Shown: positions 33,683-43,422, numbered from the stretch's first letter. The stretch is DNA of 64,000 nucleotides from Gemmobacter aquaticus (GCF_007859075.1 NZ_VOAK01000020.1:248001-312000); one strand, 5' to 3'. The notes: generated by a model from the letters alone, not told the origin. Program-made: numbers and translations.

Positions 33683-34312
33683 ATGATGGACGCAACCGCA
33701 GTCGAGGCGTTGTTCACACGTGCGTCGGGAGATTATCTCGTTGCGCGGTGGGGGCGGCCCATTGTGCCGGTCGTCTTCGGCGTCGATGACGCGACGCTGG
33801 CGGTGGTCAAGGGTGCGGTAGAGGCGGTGGTCATGCTGGCCGGGCACCGCATGGCCGAAACCGACCCTGAGCTGGGCGCCAACCTGATGCTCTTCTTTTT
33901 CCGGGACTGGGCAGAACTGCCCGAGGTTCCGAACCTCGACCGGCTGGTGCCTGATCTTGGTCCGCTCTGCGCACGCCTGAAGGCCGAGGGCGCGAACCAG
34001 TATCGCGCCTTTCGCTTTGATGCCAACGGCGCGATCAAGGCCTGTTTCGTCTTCATCTGCATGGATGAAAGCCTTTCAGAGGTTCCGGCCGAGACGCTCG
34101 CGCTCAATCAGGCGGCGCAGATGATCCTGCTGTGGTCGGACCGCGCCTTTGCCGAAACTTCGCCTCTGGCTTTGGCTGGGGATACGGTGATCCTGCGGCC
34201 CGAGATCGGGGCGGTGATCCGCGCCGCCTATGATCCTGTGATGCCTGACGTTGCGCGTGATGCGACCCACGCCTTGCGCATCGCTGCTCGCATAGCCCAG
34301 ATGGGGGAATAG
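33683..34312 (+). CDS. conserved-looking protein of unknown function before ybgC
   Basis: 209-residue soluble protein that I do not recognise. ATG codons at 33683 and 33686 are both served by AGGAG (33675-33679). No membrane segments, signal peptide or metal motifs are apparent. Notable are ANLMLFFFRDWAELPEVPNLDRL and a segment FRFDANGAIKACFVFICMDES, which suggest an alpha/beta fold. It ends 2 bp before ybgC, so it is very probably the first gene of the ybgC-tol-pal transcription unit; an envelope role is inference only. Confidence 0.75.
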   Translation: MMDATAVEALFTRASGDYLVARWGRPIVPVVFGVDDATLAVVKGAVEAVVMLAGHRMAETDPELGANLMLFFFRDWAELPEVPNLDRLVPDLGPLCARLKAEGANQYRAFRFDANGAIKACFVFICMDESLSEVPAETLALNQAAQMILLWSDRAFAETSPLALAGDTVILRPEIGAVIRAAYDPVMPDVARDATHALRIAARIAQMGE

Positions 34313-34314
34313 CG

Positions 34315-34704
34315 ATGCACCGCCATCCCGTTCGCGTCTATTACGAGGATACCGATGCCGGGGGCATCGTCTATCACGCCAACTACCTGAAATTCGCCGA
34401 GCGGGCCCGGTCGGAGTGGGTGCGTGCATTGGGTCTTGACCAAAAGCGACTGCGCGAAGAACGCGGGCTGATCATCGTTGTGCGGCGGATGGAGGTCGAT
34501 TTCCTGCGTCCGGCGCTGTACGACGACCTGCTGGAGGTGACCACCACCCTGCGCGGGCTCGGCGGTGCCCGGATCGAGCTGGATCAGGCGGTTCTGCGTG
34601 GTGACGAAAAACTCTTTGCGGCCGTGGTAACGCTGGTCTGCGTTGGCACCGACGGTCGCGCCGCGCGTCTTCCCGAGGATCTGCGGACCCTTCTGAGCGG
34701 CTGA
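34315..34704 (+). CDS. ybgC: Tol-Pal associated acyl-CoA thioesterase YbgC
   Basis: Hotdog-fold thioesterase of 129 residues. The active-site stretch VYYEDTDAGGIVYHANYLKF (about residues 8-27) has the catalytic Asp. ERARSEWVRALG and VVRRMEVDFLRPALYDD are also typical. In many proteobacteria ybgC opens the tol-pal operon; the enzyme acts on acyl-CoA or acyl-ACP at the inner face of the membrane and is linked to phospholipid metabolism. It begins two bases after the previous stop, and a 149-bp gap separates it from tolQ. Confidence 0.95.
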   Translation: MHRHPVRVYYEDTDAGGIVYHANYLKFAERARSEWVRALGLDQKRLREERGLIIVVRRMEVDFLRPALYDDLLEVTTTLRGLGGARIELDQAVLRGDEKLFAAVVTLVCVGTDGRAARLPEDLRTLLSG

Positions 34705-34853
34705 TCCTGTTGCTGCAATGCGGCATCGCGATCGGCGATCTCGGCGGAATGTGGCTATCTGACGAGGATGTGTTGGCATTCCCCCTCAAATCGCGATAGA
34801 ATCACTGGTAATAACGGGCCCGACAGCGGCCTTGATGATAAAGAGCAGGCGTA

Positions 34854-35549
34854 ATGAACACCGAAACCCTTGCGGCGGCGCAGGAGATCGATTTCTCCAT
34901 GCTCGCGCTTTTCCTTCGCGCGACCTTTACCGTCAAACTGGTGATGATCGGGCTTCTGGTCATGTCCTTCTGGTCGTGGGCGATCATCATTCGCAAACAC
35001 ATGATGTATCGCGAGGCACGCGCCGAGGCGGATACCTTCGACCGCGCTTTCTGGTCAGGTGAGCCGCTGGACGAGCTGTTTGAAAAGATCGGTCCGACGC
35101 CCGAGGGGCAGAGCGAAAAGATCTTTGCCGCCGGCATGATCGAATGGCGGCGCAGTCACCGGTCGGACGGCGGGCTGATCGCCGGGGCGCAGTCGCGGAT
35201 CGATCGCGCCATGGATGTGGCGATCGCGCGCGAAAGCGAGTCGCTGAATTCCGGCCTGTCGTTCCTGGCAACCGTGGGTTCAACCGCGCCGTTCATCGGG
35301 CTTTTCGGCACGGTGTTCGGGATCATGCATGCCTTTACCGAAATTGCCGCGACCAAGAACACCGACCTTGCCACCGTGGCGCCGGGGATCGCCGAGGCGC
35401 TGATGGCGACGGGCATCGGCCTTGTTGCCGCTATTCCGGCGGTGGTCTTCTACAACAAGCTGAACGCCGACAGCGAACGCATTCTGGGCGGCTATGAAGC
35501 CTTCGCAGACGAATTCGCCACGATCCTTTCACGCCAGCTGGACGCCTGA
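34854..35549 (+). CDS. tolQ: Tol-Pal system proton-channel subunit TolQ
   Basis: Inner-membrane protein of the proton-motive-force-driven Tol-Pal machine, ExbB/MotA-like, 231 residues. Three membrane segments are visible: residues about 15-45 (LRATFTVKLVMIGLLVMSF), 135-160 (LATVGSTAPFIGLFGTVFG) and 175-200 (GIAEALMATGIGLVAAIPAV). The conserved Thr/Pro-containing pore motifs are present. It acts with TolR and TolA to constrict the outer membrane at division. Confidence 0.97.
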   Translation: MNTETLAAAQEIDFSMLALFLRATFTVKLVMIGLLVMSFWSWAIIIRKHMMYREARAEADTFDRAFWSGEPLDELFEKIGPTPEGQSEKIFAAGMIEWRRSHRSDGGLIAGAQSRIDRAMDVAIARESESLNSGLSFLATVGSTAPFIGLFGTVFGIMHAFTEIAATKNTDLATVAPGIAEALMATGIGLVAAIPAVVFYNKLNADSERILGGYEAFADEFATILSRQLDA

Positions 35550-35552
35550 GCG

Positions 35553-36053
35553 ATGGGTGCCGGGGTCGTCAAGAAATCGGGCGGAGGCGGGCGTCGCGGG
35601 CGGCGTCGCGGCTCTTCGGCCTCGATGTCCGACATCAACATCACGCCCTTCGTGGACGTGATGCTTGTGTTGCTGATCATCTTCATGGTCGCCGCGCCCA
35701 TGCTGACCGTGGGCGTGCCGGTGGAGCTGCCGGAAACCGCCGCCGCAAGCCTTCCGACGGAACAGGAAGAGCCTCTGGCGATCACCATTGCTGCCGATGG
35801 CAAGCTGTTCATCATGAACACTGAGGTCGCCGAGGAAGAGCTGATCCCCAAGCTGCAGGCGATCGCGGCCGAGCGTGCCTCGGACAAGGTGTTCCTGCGC
35901 GCCGATGGCACGGTTCCTTATGAACGGGTTGCCCAGGTCATGGGGGCCCTGAACGGCAATGGCTTCCGCAACATCGGTCTTGTGACCGATAGCAATGGCC
36001 CGCTGATGGGCGGCGCGACCGGCGGCGCCTCTGCGGCGCCGAACGAGGGCTGA
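35553..36053 (+). CDS. tolR: Tol-Pal system protein TolR
   Basis: ExbD/TolR family, 166 residues. A basic N-terminus (about 1-24, GGGGRRGRRRGS) precedes the single membrane helix, which starts SDINITPFVDVMLVLLIIFM. The essential Asp of the pore is in FVDVML (about residue 34). A periplasmic domain follows with ITIAADGKLFI and VFLRADGTVPYERVAQVMG, and a Gly/Ala-rich tail of about 20 residues. It starts 3 bp after tolQ. Confidence 0.96.
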   Translation: MGAGVVKKSGGGGRRGRRRGSSASMSDINITPFVDVMLVLLIIFMVAAPMLTVGVPVELPETAAASLPTEQEEPLAITIAADGKLFIMNTEVAEEELIPKLQAIAAERASDKVFLRADGTVPYERVAQVMGALNGNGFRNIGLVTDSNGPLMGGATGGASAAPNEG

Positions 36054-36062
36054 GGATCGCCC

Positions 36063-37253
36063 ATGTTCCGCGACATGGACAGAAGCTTCGTGGTTTCCGG
36101 GGCAGGGCATTTCGTCCTGATCCTCTGGATTCTGTTCGGAGATTTCCTGTTCAGCCCACCCGCTCCGCCGGAAATGGCGGTCACCGAAGTCTCCATGGTG
36201 TCCGAGGCCGAATTCAACGCGATGATGGCTGGTGCGGGCGAGCCTGCAGAGCCGCCGCCCAGCGAGACGGCGACCGAGGCCCCCGCCGTCAGCACGCCGC
36301 CGCGTCCGCGCCCGCAGCCCCCTCAGCCGGAGGCCGAGCCTGAGCCCGCCCCGGTGGATGAGACGCTACCCGAAGAAGTTGTGCCCCAGCCCGAGGACGT
36401 GCCTGAACCCATCGCCCCCCCGGCCGAGGTCGAGCAGCCCGTTCCCGCGCCGCCCTCGTCGCGTCCGCCGCGTCCGCGCCCGTCGCTGCGGGTGGCCCAG
36501 ACCCCGACCGAGGCCCCGCCCGAGGACGTGGTTGAAGCCGAAGAGGTACAAGAGCGCGTGACCGATGCGCCGACGCCCGAGCAGGCGACCGAGACCGAGA
36601 CGCAAGAGGCGACCGCCCCGCCGGAGGCTGCGACCGAGATCGTGACCGAGGCGGAAGAGGTCGAGGAGGCGCCGACGCTGGCCCCCACCAGCTCCAAGCG
36701 CCCGAAGTCGCGCCCGCGTCAGCCGGTCCGCACCGCCGAACCTGCCGAGGAAGCCCCGGCCGAGACCGTGGCGGAAGCCCCGGCAGAGGCGTCCGCCGAG
36801 ACCCCGGCCGAGCCCGAGACCGATACGCAGGCCGTGGATGATGCCGTGGCGGCGGCAATCGCGGCCGAGGCGGCCAGCTCCGCCCCGTCCGAGAGCACCT
36901 CGTCAGCGCCCGCAGGCTCGATTGCCGCCAACGGCCCGCCGATGACGGCGGGGGAAACCGACGCGCTGCGTGTCGCGGTGGAACGCTGCTGGAACGTGGG
37001 CGCCTTGTCGACCGAGGCGCAGCGGACAACGATTTCGGTCAACGTGACCGTTGGGCAAGACAAGAAACCGGTCAGCGCCTCGATCACGCTCGCGGGCACC
37101 AACGGCTCTGACGCGGCGACCCGGCAGGCGTTCGAGGCGGCCCGACGCGCAATCCTGCGCTGCGGGGCACAGGGCTTCCCGCTTCCTGACGACAAGTATG
37201 AAACCTGGCGCGAGCTGGAGCTTATCTTCGACAAGGGCAGGGTGGGGTTGTAA
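36063..37253 (+). CDS. tolA: cell envelope protein TolA
   Basis: Energy-transducing protein that spans the periplasm, 396 residues. An N-terminal membrane helix (GHFVLILWILFGDFLF, about residues 17-32) anchors it. Residues about 55-290 are a Pro/Glu/Ala/Thr-rich, low-complexity spacer. The globular C-terminal TonB-like domain (about 300-396) has a Cys pair, in VERCWNVG and ILRCGAQGFP, and the typical end PDDKYETWRELELIFD. The spacer is Pro-rich rather than the long Ala/Lys helix of E. coli TolA. It starts 9 bp after tolR. Confidence 0.92.
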   Translation: MFRDMDRSFVVSGAGHFVLILWILFGDFLFSPPAPPEMAVTEVSMVSEAEFNAMMAGAGEPAEPPPSETATEAPAVSTPPRPRPQPPQPEAEPEPAPVDETLPEEVVPQPEDVPEPIAPPAEVEQPVPAPPSSRPPRPRPSLRVAQTPTEAPPEDVVEAEEVQERVTDAPTPEQATETETQEATAPPEAATEIVTEAEEVEEAPTLAPTSSKRPKSRPRQPVRTAEPAEEAPAETVAEAPAEASAETPAEPETDTQAVDDAVAAAIAAEAASSAPSESTSSAPAGSIAANGPPMTAGETDALRVAVERCWNVGALSTEAQRTTISVNVTVGQDKKPVSASITLAGTNGSDAATRQAFEAARRAILRCGAQGFPLPDDKYETWRELELIFDKGRVGL

Positions 37254-37380
37254 TGCGGGCACATATTTTGCCCGTGCAGTGGAATTCGCCCGCGTGGGCT
37301 GGCCCCTTCCGGTCGGCTGCGGCATAGAGACAGAAACGGGCTGGCGTCGTCTGGCCGTAGGAACAGGATAAGAGGGTCTG

Positions 37381-38709
37381 ATGAGCCGACTCCGTCACAT
37401 CTTCACCGCCGCAGTTGCCGCGGCGACCATCGGCGCAGGGGCGCTGGTGTCCACGCCCGCCGAGGCGCGGCTGACGATCACGCTGGGCACCCCGGTCATC
37501 GAGCCGATGCCCTTTGCACTTCCGACCTTTGTTGACGAGGGGGGCGCCGGCGGTCTGGCGGCAGAGATCAGTGCAGTGGTTGCCGGTGACCTGATCGGTA
37601 CCGGGCTGTTCGAGCAGATCCCGCAGAACGCCTATATCCAGCAGGTGAGCTCTTTCGACGCGGCCGTATCGTACCCGGATTGGCAGGCAATCAACGCGCA
37701 GGCGCTGATCACCGGTGCGGTTCAGGCGGGCGGCGGTCAGGTGGCCGTGAAGTTCTGCCTGCATGACGTGTTTGCCAATGGCACGCTGGGCGAATGCATG
37801 CAGTTCGCGGGCGATCAGGGCAGCTGGCGCCGCGTGGCGCACAAGGTGGCGGATGCCGTCTACAGCCGCATCACCGGCGAGGGCGGCTATTTTGACAGCC
37901 GCGTGGTCTTCGTGGCCGAAAGCGGGCCCAAGAACCAGCGGCAGAAGCGTCTGGCCGTGATGGATTATGATGGCGCCAATGTGAACTACCTGACCGACAG
38001 CTCGTCGATCGTGCTGGCGCCGCGGTTCTCGCCCACGGGCGACCGCATCCTGTTTACCTCGTATTCCTCAGGCTTCCCGCAGATCTATCTGATGGATGTG
38101 AACAGCCTGCAGATCCGCTCGCTGGGCGAACAACCGGGCACCATGACCTTTGCGCCGCGTTTCTCGCCCGATGGCCGCAAGGTTGTGTTCAGCCTCGAAC
38201 GCGGCGGCAACTCGGACATCTATCTGCTCGACATCGGCTCGGGCGGCCTGACTCAGCTGACGAATGCTCCCTCGATCGAGACCGCGCCCTCGTTCAGCCC
38301 CGATGGGTCCGAGATTGTCTTTGAAAGCGACCGCTCCGGTGGGCAGCAGATCTATATCATGTCTGCCTCGGGCGGCGAGCCGCGCCGCATCTCTGGCGGG
38401 GCCGGGCGCTACGGCACCCCGGTCTGGAGCCCGCGCGGCGACTATATCGCCTTCACCAAGCAGAACCAGGGCCGGTTCCACATCGGCGTCATGCTGACGG
38501 ATGGGACCGAAGAAAAGCTTCTGACCTCGTCCTACCTCGACGAGGGCCCGACCTGGGCGCCGAATGGCCGGGTGATCATGTTCACCCGCCAGCCCCCGGG
38601 CGAGGGTTCGCCGCAACTCTGGACCGTGGATACCTCGGGCCGGGTGTTGCGCCCGGTGCAGACCGAAACCGCCGCCTCCGACCCTGCATGGTCGCCGCTG
38701 CTGCCCTGA
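37381..38709 (+). CDS. tolB: Tol-Pal system beta-propeller protein TolB
   Basis: Periplasmic protein that cycles between TolA and Pal, 442 residues. A signal peptide (about 1-28, [20 protein letters not shown], ending TPAEA) is followed by the N-terminal TolB domain (about 30-155). A six-bladed propeller has repeated motifs such as [29 protein letters not shown] and [16 protein letters not shown]. It lies 127 bp after tolA; that gap contains the small dyad CGGGC / GCCCG but no gene. Confidence 0.97.
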   Translation: MSRLRHIFTAAVAAATIGAGALVSTPAEARLTITLGTPVIEPMPFALPTFVDEGGAGGLAAEISAVVAGDLIGTGLFEQIPQNAYIQQVSSFDAAVSYPDWQAINAQALITGAVQAGGGQVAVKFCLHDVFANGTLGECMQFAGDQGSWRRVAHKVADAVYSRITGEGGYFDSRVVFVAESGPKNQRQKRLAVMDYDGANVNYLTDSSSIVLAPRFSPTGDRILFTSYSSGFPQIYLMDVNSLQIRSLGEQPGTMTFAPRFSPDGRKVVFSLERGGNSDIYLLDIGSGGLTQLTNAPSIETAPSFSPDGSEIVFESDRSGGQQIYIMSASGGEPRRISGGAGRYGTPVWSPRGDYIAFTKQNQGRFHIGVMLTDGTEEKLLTSSYLDEGPTWAPNGRVIMFTRQPPGEGSPQLWTVDTSGRVLRPVQTETAASDPAWSPLLP

Positions 38710-38717
38710 CAATCGCC

Positions 38718-38742
38718 GCGCCGCCGATTCCCCCGGCGGCGC
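38718..38742 (+). other. hairpin between tolB and pal
   Basis: GCGCCGCCG (38718-38726) and CGGCGGCGC (38734-38742) are exact complements around a seven-base loop, with no T-tract. It may act as an intercistronic stabiliser or partial attenuator between tolB and the usually more abundant Pal. Confidence 0.55.
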
Positions 38743-38814
38743 AAAGCTGATAATGATGATCCCGAACATGGCCCGTTTGCAGGGCTGTCGAGCCGGACAA
38801 GGAAGGAACAAGAC

Positions 38815-39339
38815 ATGGCGTATATGACCAAAGCCCTGCTGATCGTGGCCGCGCTCGGCCTTGCGGCGTGCAAGAACCCTGATCGTTACGGCGCGGGTGG
38901 CGCCGGCGGTGCGGGCGGTGTTGGGGCCGGTGGCGTGAACGGCACGGGTCTGGGCAGCGCAAGCGACCCGACCTCGGTTGCCTACTTCCAGCAAACGCTG
39001 GGTGACCGGGTATTCTTCCTCGTCGACCAGTCGACGCTGAGCGACGAGGCCCGTGGAATCCTGACCCGTCAGGCCCAGTGGCTGCAGCAGAACGCCGACT
39101 ATGCCATCATCATCGAAGGCCATGCCGACGAACAGGGCACCCGTGAGTACAACCTTGCTCTTGGCGCGCGCCGTGCATCTGCGGTGCAGAACTTCCTGAT
39201 CTCGCAAGGCGTGTCGGCCAACCGGATGCGTACGGTCTCCTACGGCAAGGAACGCCCGATCGAGGTTTGCGCGCAGGAAGCCTGCTTTGCCAAGAACCGT
39301 CGCGCCGTGACGGTGCTGTCGATGGGCGCGGGGGCCTGA
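38815..39339 (+). CDS. pal: peptidoglycan-associated lipoprotein Pal
   Basis: Outer-membrane lipoprotein that binds peptidoglycan, 174 residues. The lipobox is LGLAAC, with the acylated Cys at about residue 19. A Gly-rich linker (GAGGAGGAGGVGAGG) follows, then the OmpA-like domain (about 60-170). That domain contains the peptidoglycan-binding signature IIIEGHADEQGTREYNLALG and the matching MRTVSYGKERP. The Gly-rich linker is longer than in E. coli Pal. It lies 105 bp downstream of tolB and 4 bp before cpoB. Confidence 0.97.
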   Translation: MAYMTKALLIVAALGLAACKNPDRYGAGGAGGAGGVGAGGVNGTGLGSASDPTSVAYFQQTLGDRVFFLVDQSTLSDEARGILTRQAQWLQQNADYAIIIEGHADEQGTREYNLALGARRASAVQNFLISQGVSANRMRTVSYGKERPIEVCAQEACFAKNRRAVTVLSMGAGA

Positions 39340-39343
39340 TCTG

Positions 39344-40171
39344 ATGCGCTTGCGCCTTCTTGCGCTGACGCTGGTGCTGGTACCCGGACTTGCCTTCGCG
39401 CAGGACCGGGCGCAGACGCTGGCCGATATCAAGACCGAGCTTGCCTCGCTGAACGGTGAGTTCAACGCGCTGAAGAACGAGTTGATGACCAGTGGCGCCG
39501 TGCAAAGCGGTGCGGCTGGCGGCTCGGCGCTGGAGCGTCTGGATTCCATCGAGCAGGCGCTGATCCGGCTGACGGCACAGACCGAACAGGTCGAGCTGAA
39601 GGTGAACCGCGTCGTGACCGACGGCACCAACCGGATCGGGGACCTCGAATTCCGCGTGACCGAACTTGAAGGCGGAGATATCGGCGCCCTGCCGCCAACG
39701 CCCCCGCTGGGTGGAGAGAGCTCGGCCCCGGCCGTGGCATCGCCGATCCCGTCCCCTGCTGCCCCGACCTCTGGGGGTGCCGAGCTTGCCGTCGGCGAAC
39801 AAGAGAGCTTTGACCGGGCCAAGGGGGTGCTCGGTCAGGGTGACTTTCGAGCCGCCGCGCAAGAGTTTGAAGCCTTTACGCAAGCCTACCCGGGCAGCCC
39901 CCTGATGCAGGAGGCGCAGATCCTTCGAGGTGATGCGCTCAAGCAGATGGGTGAGACGGCCAATGCGGCGCGGTCTTATCTGGACGCGTTCTCGGGCCGG
40001 CCTGACGGGACGATGGCGGGCGACGCGCTTGTGCGCCTTGGCGGCGCGCTGGCCGATCTGGGCCAGACACAAGAGGCCTGCGTGACGCTGCAAGAGGTTG
40101 GCGTGCGCTTCCCGGCCAGCGCCGCCTCGGTCGAGGCGCAGGGAAGGCTCGCCACGCTGGGCTGCCAATGA
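39344..40171 (+). CDS. cpoB: Tol-Pal system protein YbgF/CpoB
   Basis: Periplasmic coordinator of septal peptidoglycan synthesis and outer-membrane constriction, 275 residues. The signal peptide (about 1-20) ends at AFAQD. A coiled-coil N-terminal region (DIKTELASLNGEFNALKNEL and the following heptads, about 25-110) mediates trimerisation. A Pro/Ser linker (about 115-150) and a TPR domain with three repeats (ESFDRAKGVLGQGDFRAAA onward) follow. Its last codons overlap the tilS ATG (ATGA). Confidence 0.94.
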   Translation: MRLRLLALTLVLVPGLAFAQDRAQTLADIKTELASLNGEFNALKNELMTSGAVQSGAAGGSALERLDSIEQALIRLTAQTEQVELKVNRVVTDGTNRIGDLEFRVTELEGGDIGALPPTPPLGGESSAPAVASPIPSPAAPTSGGAELAVGEQESFDRAKGVLGQGDFRAAAQEFEAFTQAYPGSPLMQEAQILRGDALKQMGETANAARSYLDAFSGRPDGTMAGDALVRLGGALADLGQTQEACVTLQEVGVRFPASAASVEAQGRLATLGCQ

Positions 40172-41436
40172 CGCGGACGCCGGCGAAGGGGGGCACCGCC
40201 CGCCTTCTTTTCGATGTCGCGCAATCTTTGCAAAAGGCGCGGGGCACTAGTCCCGCGCCTTTTGACATCGGGGTTGCGGTTTCAGGCGGTGGTGACTCGA
40301 TGGCGCTGCTGCACCTTGTAGCGCAGCTTGCGCCAGAGACGGGCGCGCGGGTTCATGCCGTGACGATCGATCACGGTCTGCGCCCCGAAAGTGCCGACGA
40401 GGCGCGGATGGTGGCGCAATTCTGCGAAGGGTTGGGCATTGCCCATGCCGTGCGGCGATGGCAGGGACCAGCCCCGACCGGAAACCTGATGGATCAGGCA
40501 CGGCAGGCGCGCCGGGACCTGATCGCGCACTGGGCGCAGGCGCAGGGGATCGGCCATGTGTTTCTGGGCCATACCGCCGACGATCAGGCCGAGACATTCC
40601 TCATGATGCTTGCCCGCCGCAGCGGGATTGACGGGCTTGCCGGGCTGCGCCCGGAATGGATCGAAGTTGATATCCACTGGCACCGCCCATTGCTTGGGCA
40701 GGGGCGCGAGGCTTTGCGCGACTATCTGCGCGGCGCGGGTGTGGCCTGGGTGGATGATCCGTCAAACGAGAATGACCGCTTTGCCCGCGTTCGGGCGCGC
40801 AAGGCGCTGCGCTGTCTTGCTCCACTGGGGCTTCATGCTGACGACATCGCGGCGGCCGCAAGCCATCTGGCGATGGCACGTCAGGTCATCGTGGGGGCGG
40901 TGCATGACTGGTCCGTCGGGCATGTCACTCAAGGTGCAGGTGCGCTTTCCTTCTCGCCTGACGCCTTTGCAGAGGCCCCGGTCGAGCTGCGCCGCCGACT
41001 GCTGATCTCGGTCCAGCGCTGGATCGGCGGAACCAGCTACCCGCCGCGTGAGGCCGATCTGGCGCGCCTGATCTCGGGCTTGCTGTCCGGCAGGGACGCC
41101 ACGCTGGGCGGTGTGCGGTTCCGCCAGACGAAGGGACAGATTGCCGCCAGCCGCGAGCCGCGTGCGGCCATGGGGCCGGTGCCTCTTGGGCAGATCTGGG
41201 ATCATCGGTGGCAGGTAAGCGGGCCGGCAGAGCCAGGCTTGACCATCGCAGCGCTTGGGGCTGAGGGGCTGCGCCAATGCCCCGACTGGCGCGACCATGG
41301 GTCGCGCGAAGCGCTGATCGTCAGCCCCGCCGTCTGGCAGTCCGGCACGCTGATCGCGGCACCTTTGGCCGGTTTGCCGGGCGATTGGTGCGCGCAACTC
41401 TGCCCTGATTTCGGAATGTTCATATTGGCGCATTGA
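40168..41436 (+). CDS. tilS: tRNA(Ile)-lysidine synthase
   Basis: N-type ATP pyrophosphatase that modifies C34 of tRNA-Ile(CAU) to lysidine, 422 residues. The P-loop motif is VAVSGGGDSMALLHL (about residues 36-50), and the TilS stretch VFLGHTADDQAETFLMMLARRSG is present. The product of ileS and this enzyme both serve isoleucine decoding. The gene overlaps cpoB by 4 bp. A 12-bp-stem terminator-like hairpin lies within codons 22-32. A downstream TTG (40228) is an alternative start but would not avoid the hairpin. Confidence 0.95.
   Translation: MTRTPAKGGTARLLFDVAQSLQKARGTSPAPFDIGVAVSGGGDSMALLHLVAQLAPETGARVHAVTIDHGLRPESADEARMVAQFCEGLGIAHAVRRWQGPAPTGNLMDQARQARRDLIAHWAQAQGIGHVFLGHTADDQAETFLMMLARRSGIDGLAGLRPEWIEVDIHWHRPLLGQGREALRDYLRGAGVAWVDDPSNENDRFARVRARKALRCLAPLGLHADDIAAAASHLAMARQVIVGAVHDWSVGHVTQGAGALSFSPDAFAEAPVELRRRLLISVQRWIGGTSYPPREADLARLISGLLSGRDATLGGVRFRQTKGQIAASREPRAAMGPVPLGQIWDHRWQVSGPAEPGLTIAALGAEGLRQCPDWRDHGSREALIVSPAVWQSGTLIAAPLAGLPGDWCAQLCPDFGMFILAH
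40232..40263 (+). terminator. terminator-like hairpin inside the tilS 5' coding region
   Basis: AAAAGGCGCGGG (40232-40243) and CCCGCGCCTTTT (40252-40263) are perfect complements around GCACTAGT. A GC stem ending in a T-run is the form of an intrinsic terminator, and the leading A-run makes it symmetrical. It lies 61 bp after the cpoB stop and 64 bp after the tilS start, so it would end most tol-pal transcripts while being translated as part of TilS. Confidence 0.75.
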
Positions 41437-41514
41437 ACCCCCGCGCCAGATGTCTATTTTAGGGCTATATCGCGCAGGTCCGCCTGACGCACCTGCACTT
41501 CAAGGAGTTCCCCT

Positions 41515-43422
41515 GTGGGCAACGCACGCAATATCGCCTTCTGGGTTGTGCTGTTCCTGTTGATTCTGTTTCTTTTCAACATGTTCAACGGCACGACCAC
41601 CACCCAGACCTCGCGCAATCTGTCGTATTCCGAGTTCATGCAGCGCGTCGATGAAGGGCAGGTGACCAGCGTCACCATTGATGGCGAGAGGATTCTCGTG
41701 CGCGGAAAGGATGGAAGCACCTATGCAACCGTCAAGCCGCAGGACGAACAGATCACCGAAAGGCTGATCTCCAAGAACGTCGAAGTTCGGGCCGAGCCGC
41801 AGGAACAGTCGGGTTTCATGTCGCTTCTGGGCGTCTGGTTGCCCTTCATCGTGCTAATCGGCATCTGGATTTTCTTCATGAACCGGATGCAGGGCGGCGG
41901 CAAAGGCGGGGCGATGGGCTTTGGCAAGTCGCGCGCCAAGTTGCTGACCGAAAAGCATGGCCGCGTGACGTTTGACGATGTTGCCGGCATCGATGAGGCC
42001 AAGGAAGAACTTGAAGAGATCGTCGAGTTCCTGCGCAACCCGCAGAAATTCTCGCGCCTCGGCGGCAAGATTCCCAAGGGTGCGCTGCTGGTGGGCCCGC
42101 CGGGCACCGGCAAGACGCTGCTTGCCCGCGCCATTGCGGGTGAGGCGGGCGTACCTTTCTTCACCATCTCGGGCTCTGACTTTGTCGAGATGTTCGTGGG
42201 CGTCGGCGCAAGCCGCGTGCGCGACATGTTCGAGCAGGCCAAGAAGAACGCCCCCTGCATCGTCTTCATCGACGAGATCGACGCCGTGGGCCGCGCGCGT
42301 GGTGTCGGCATTGGCGGCGGCAATGACGAGCGCGAGCAGACGCTGAACCAGCTTCTGGTCGAGATGGACGGGTTTGAGGCGAATGAAGGCGTCATCATCG
42401 TGGCGGCCACCAACCGCAAGGATGTGCTGGACCCCGCGCTGCTGCGCCCTGGCCGCTTTGACCGCCAGATCCATGTGCCGAACCCCGATATCAAGGGCCG
42501 TGAAAAGATCCTGACCGTTCATGCCCGCAAGGTGCCGCTTGGTCCCGACGTCGATCTGCGTACCATCGCGCGCGGAACGCCGGGCTTCTCGGGTGCGGAC
42601 CTCATGAACCTTGTGAACGAGGCGGCGCTGATGGCTGCCCGCGTCGGTCGTCGCTTCGTCACCATGGATGACTTCGAGAATGCGAAGGACAAGGTGATGA
42701 TGGGGGCGCAGCGCCGTTCGATGGTGCTGACGCAGGACCAGAAGGAAAAGACCGCCTATCACGAGGCTGGCCACGCCATCGTCGGCATGGCGCTGCCCAA
42801 GTGCGATCCGGTCTACAAGGCCACCATCATTCCGCGTGGCGGTGCGCTTGGCATGGTCGTCAGCCTGCCCGAGATGGACCGGCTGAACATGCACAAGGAC
42901 GAAGCCAAGCAGAAGATCGCCATGACCATGGCGGGCAAGGCCGCCGAAATTATCAAGTATGGCGAAGAGGGGGTATCCTCGGGCCCGGCCGGTGACATCC
43001 AGCAGGCATCGAGCCTTGCGCGCGCCATGGTGATGCGGTGGGGCATGTCCGACAAGATCGGCAATATCGACTATGCCGAGGCGCATGAGGGCTATCAGGG
43101 CAACACCGCAGGTTTCTCGGTCTCGGCACATACCAAAGAGATGATCGAGGATGAGGTGAAGAGCCTGATCGACGACGGCTATCAGGAGGCACGCCGCATC
43201 CTGCTTGAAAAGTCCGAAGAGTTCGAACGCCTCGCCCGTGGTCTTCTGGAGTACGAAACCCTCACAGGCGACGAGATCCGCAAGGTCGTCGCGGGTGAGG
43301 CACTCGGCGGCGACGACAGCGGCTCATCCGGTGATGGTGGCTCGTCGGTGATCTCGGTACCCAAGACCAAGCCCAAGACGGCGCGGCCCGAAGGCGGGCT
43401 TGAGCCCGAACCCACGGCATGA
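41515..43422 (+). CDS. ftsH: ATP-dependent zinc metalloprotease FtsH
   Basis: Membrane-anchored AAA+ protease that degrades unassembled or damaged membrane proteins and regulators, 635 residues. The start is GTG ([15 protein letters not shown]) with AAGGAG seven bases upstream. Two N-terminal membrane segments lie at about residues 7-23 and 102-122. Walker A is [14 protein letters not shown] (about 194-207) and Walker B is [16 protein letters not shown]. The SRH is [19 protein letters not shown], and the zinc site is HEAGHAIVG (about 419-427). The order tilS-ftsH after tol-pal is the common alphaproteobacterial one. Confidence 0.98.
   Translation: MGNARNIAFWVVLFLLILFLFNMFNGTTTTQTSRNLSYSEFMQRVDEGQVTSVTIDGERILVRGKDGSTYATVKPQDEQITERLISKNVEVRAEPQEQSGFMSLLGVWLPFIVLIGIWIFFMNRMQGGGKGGAMGFGKSRAKLLTEKHGRVTFDDVAGIDEAKEELEEIVEFLRNPQKFSRLGGKIPKGALLVGPPGTGKTLLARAIAGEAGVPFFTISGSDFVEMFVGVGASRVRDMFEQAKKNAPCIVFIDEIDAVGRARGVGIGGGNDEREQTLNQLLVEMDGFEANEGVIIVAATNRKDVLDPALLRPGRFDRQIHVPNPDIKGREKILTVHARKVPLGPDVDLRTIARGTPGFSGADLMNLVNEAALMAARVGRRFVTMDDFENAKDKVMMGAQRRSMVLTQDQKEKTAYHEAGHAIVGMALPKCDPVYKATIIPRGGALGMVVSLPEMDRLNMHKDEAKQKIAMTMAGKAAEIIKYGEEGVSSGPAGDIQQASSLARAMVMRWGMSDKIGNIDYAEAHEGYQGNTAGFSVSAHTKEMIEDEVKSLIDDGYQEARRILLEKSEEFERLARGLLEYETLTGDEIRKVVAGEALGGDDSGSSGDGGSSVISVPKTKPKTARPEGGLEPEPTA

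Noticed and set aside
38068-39822. 584-codon minus-strand frame across tolB, pal and cpoB
   Set aside because: Antisense to three conserved genes with clear signal peptides and motifs.
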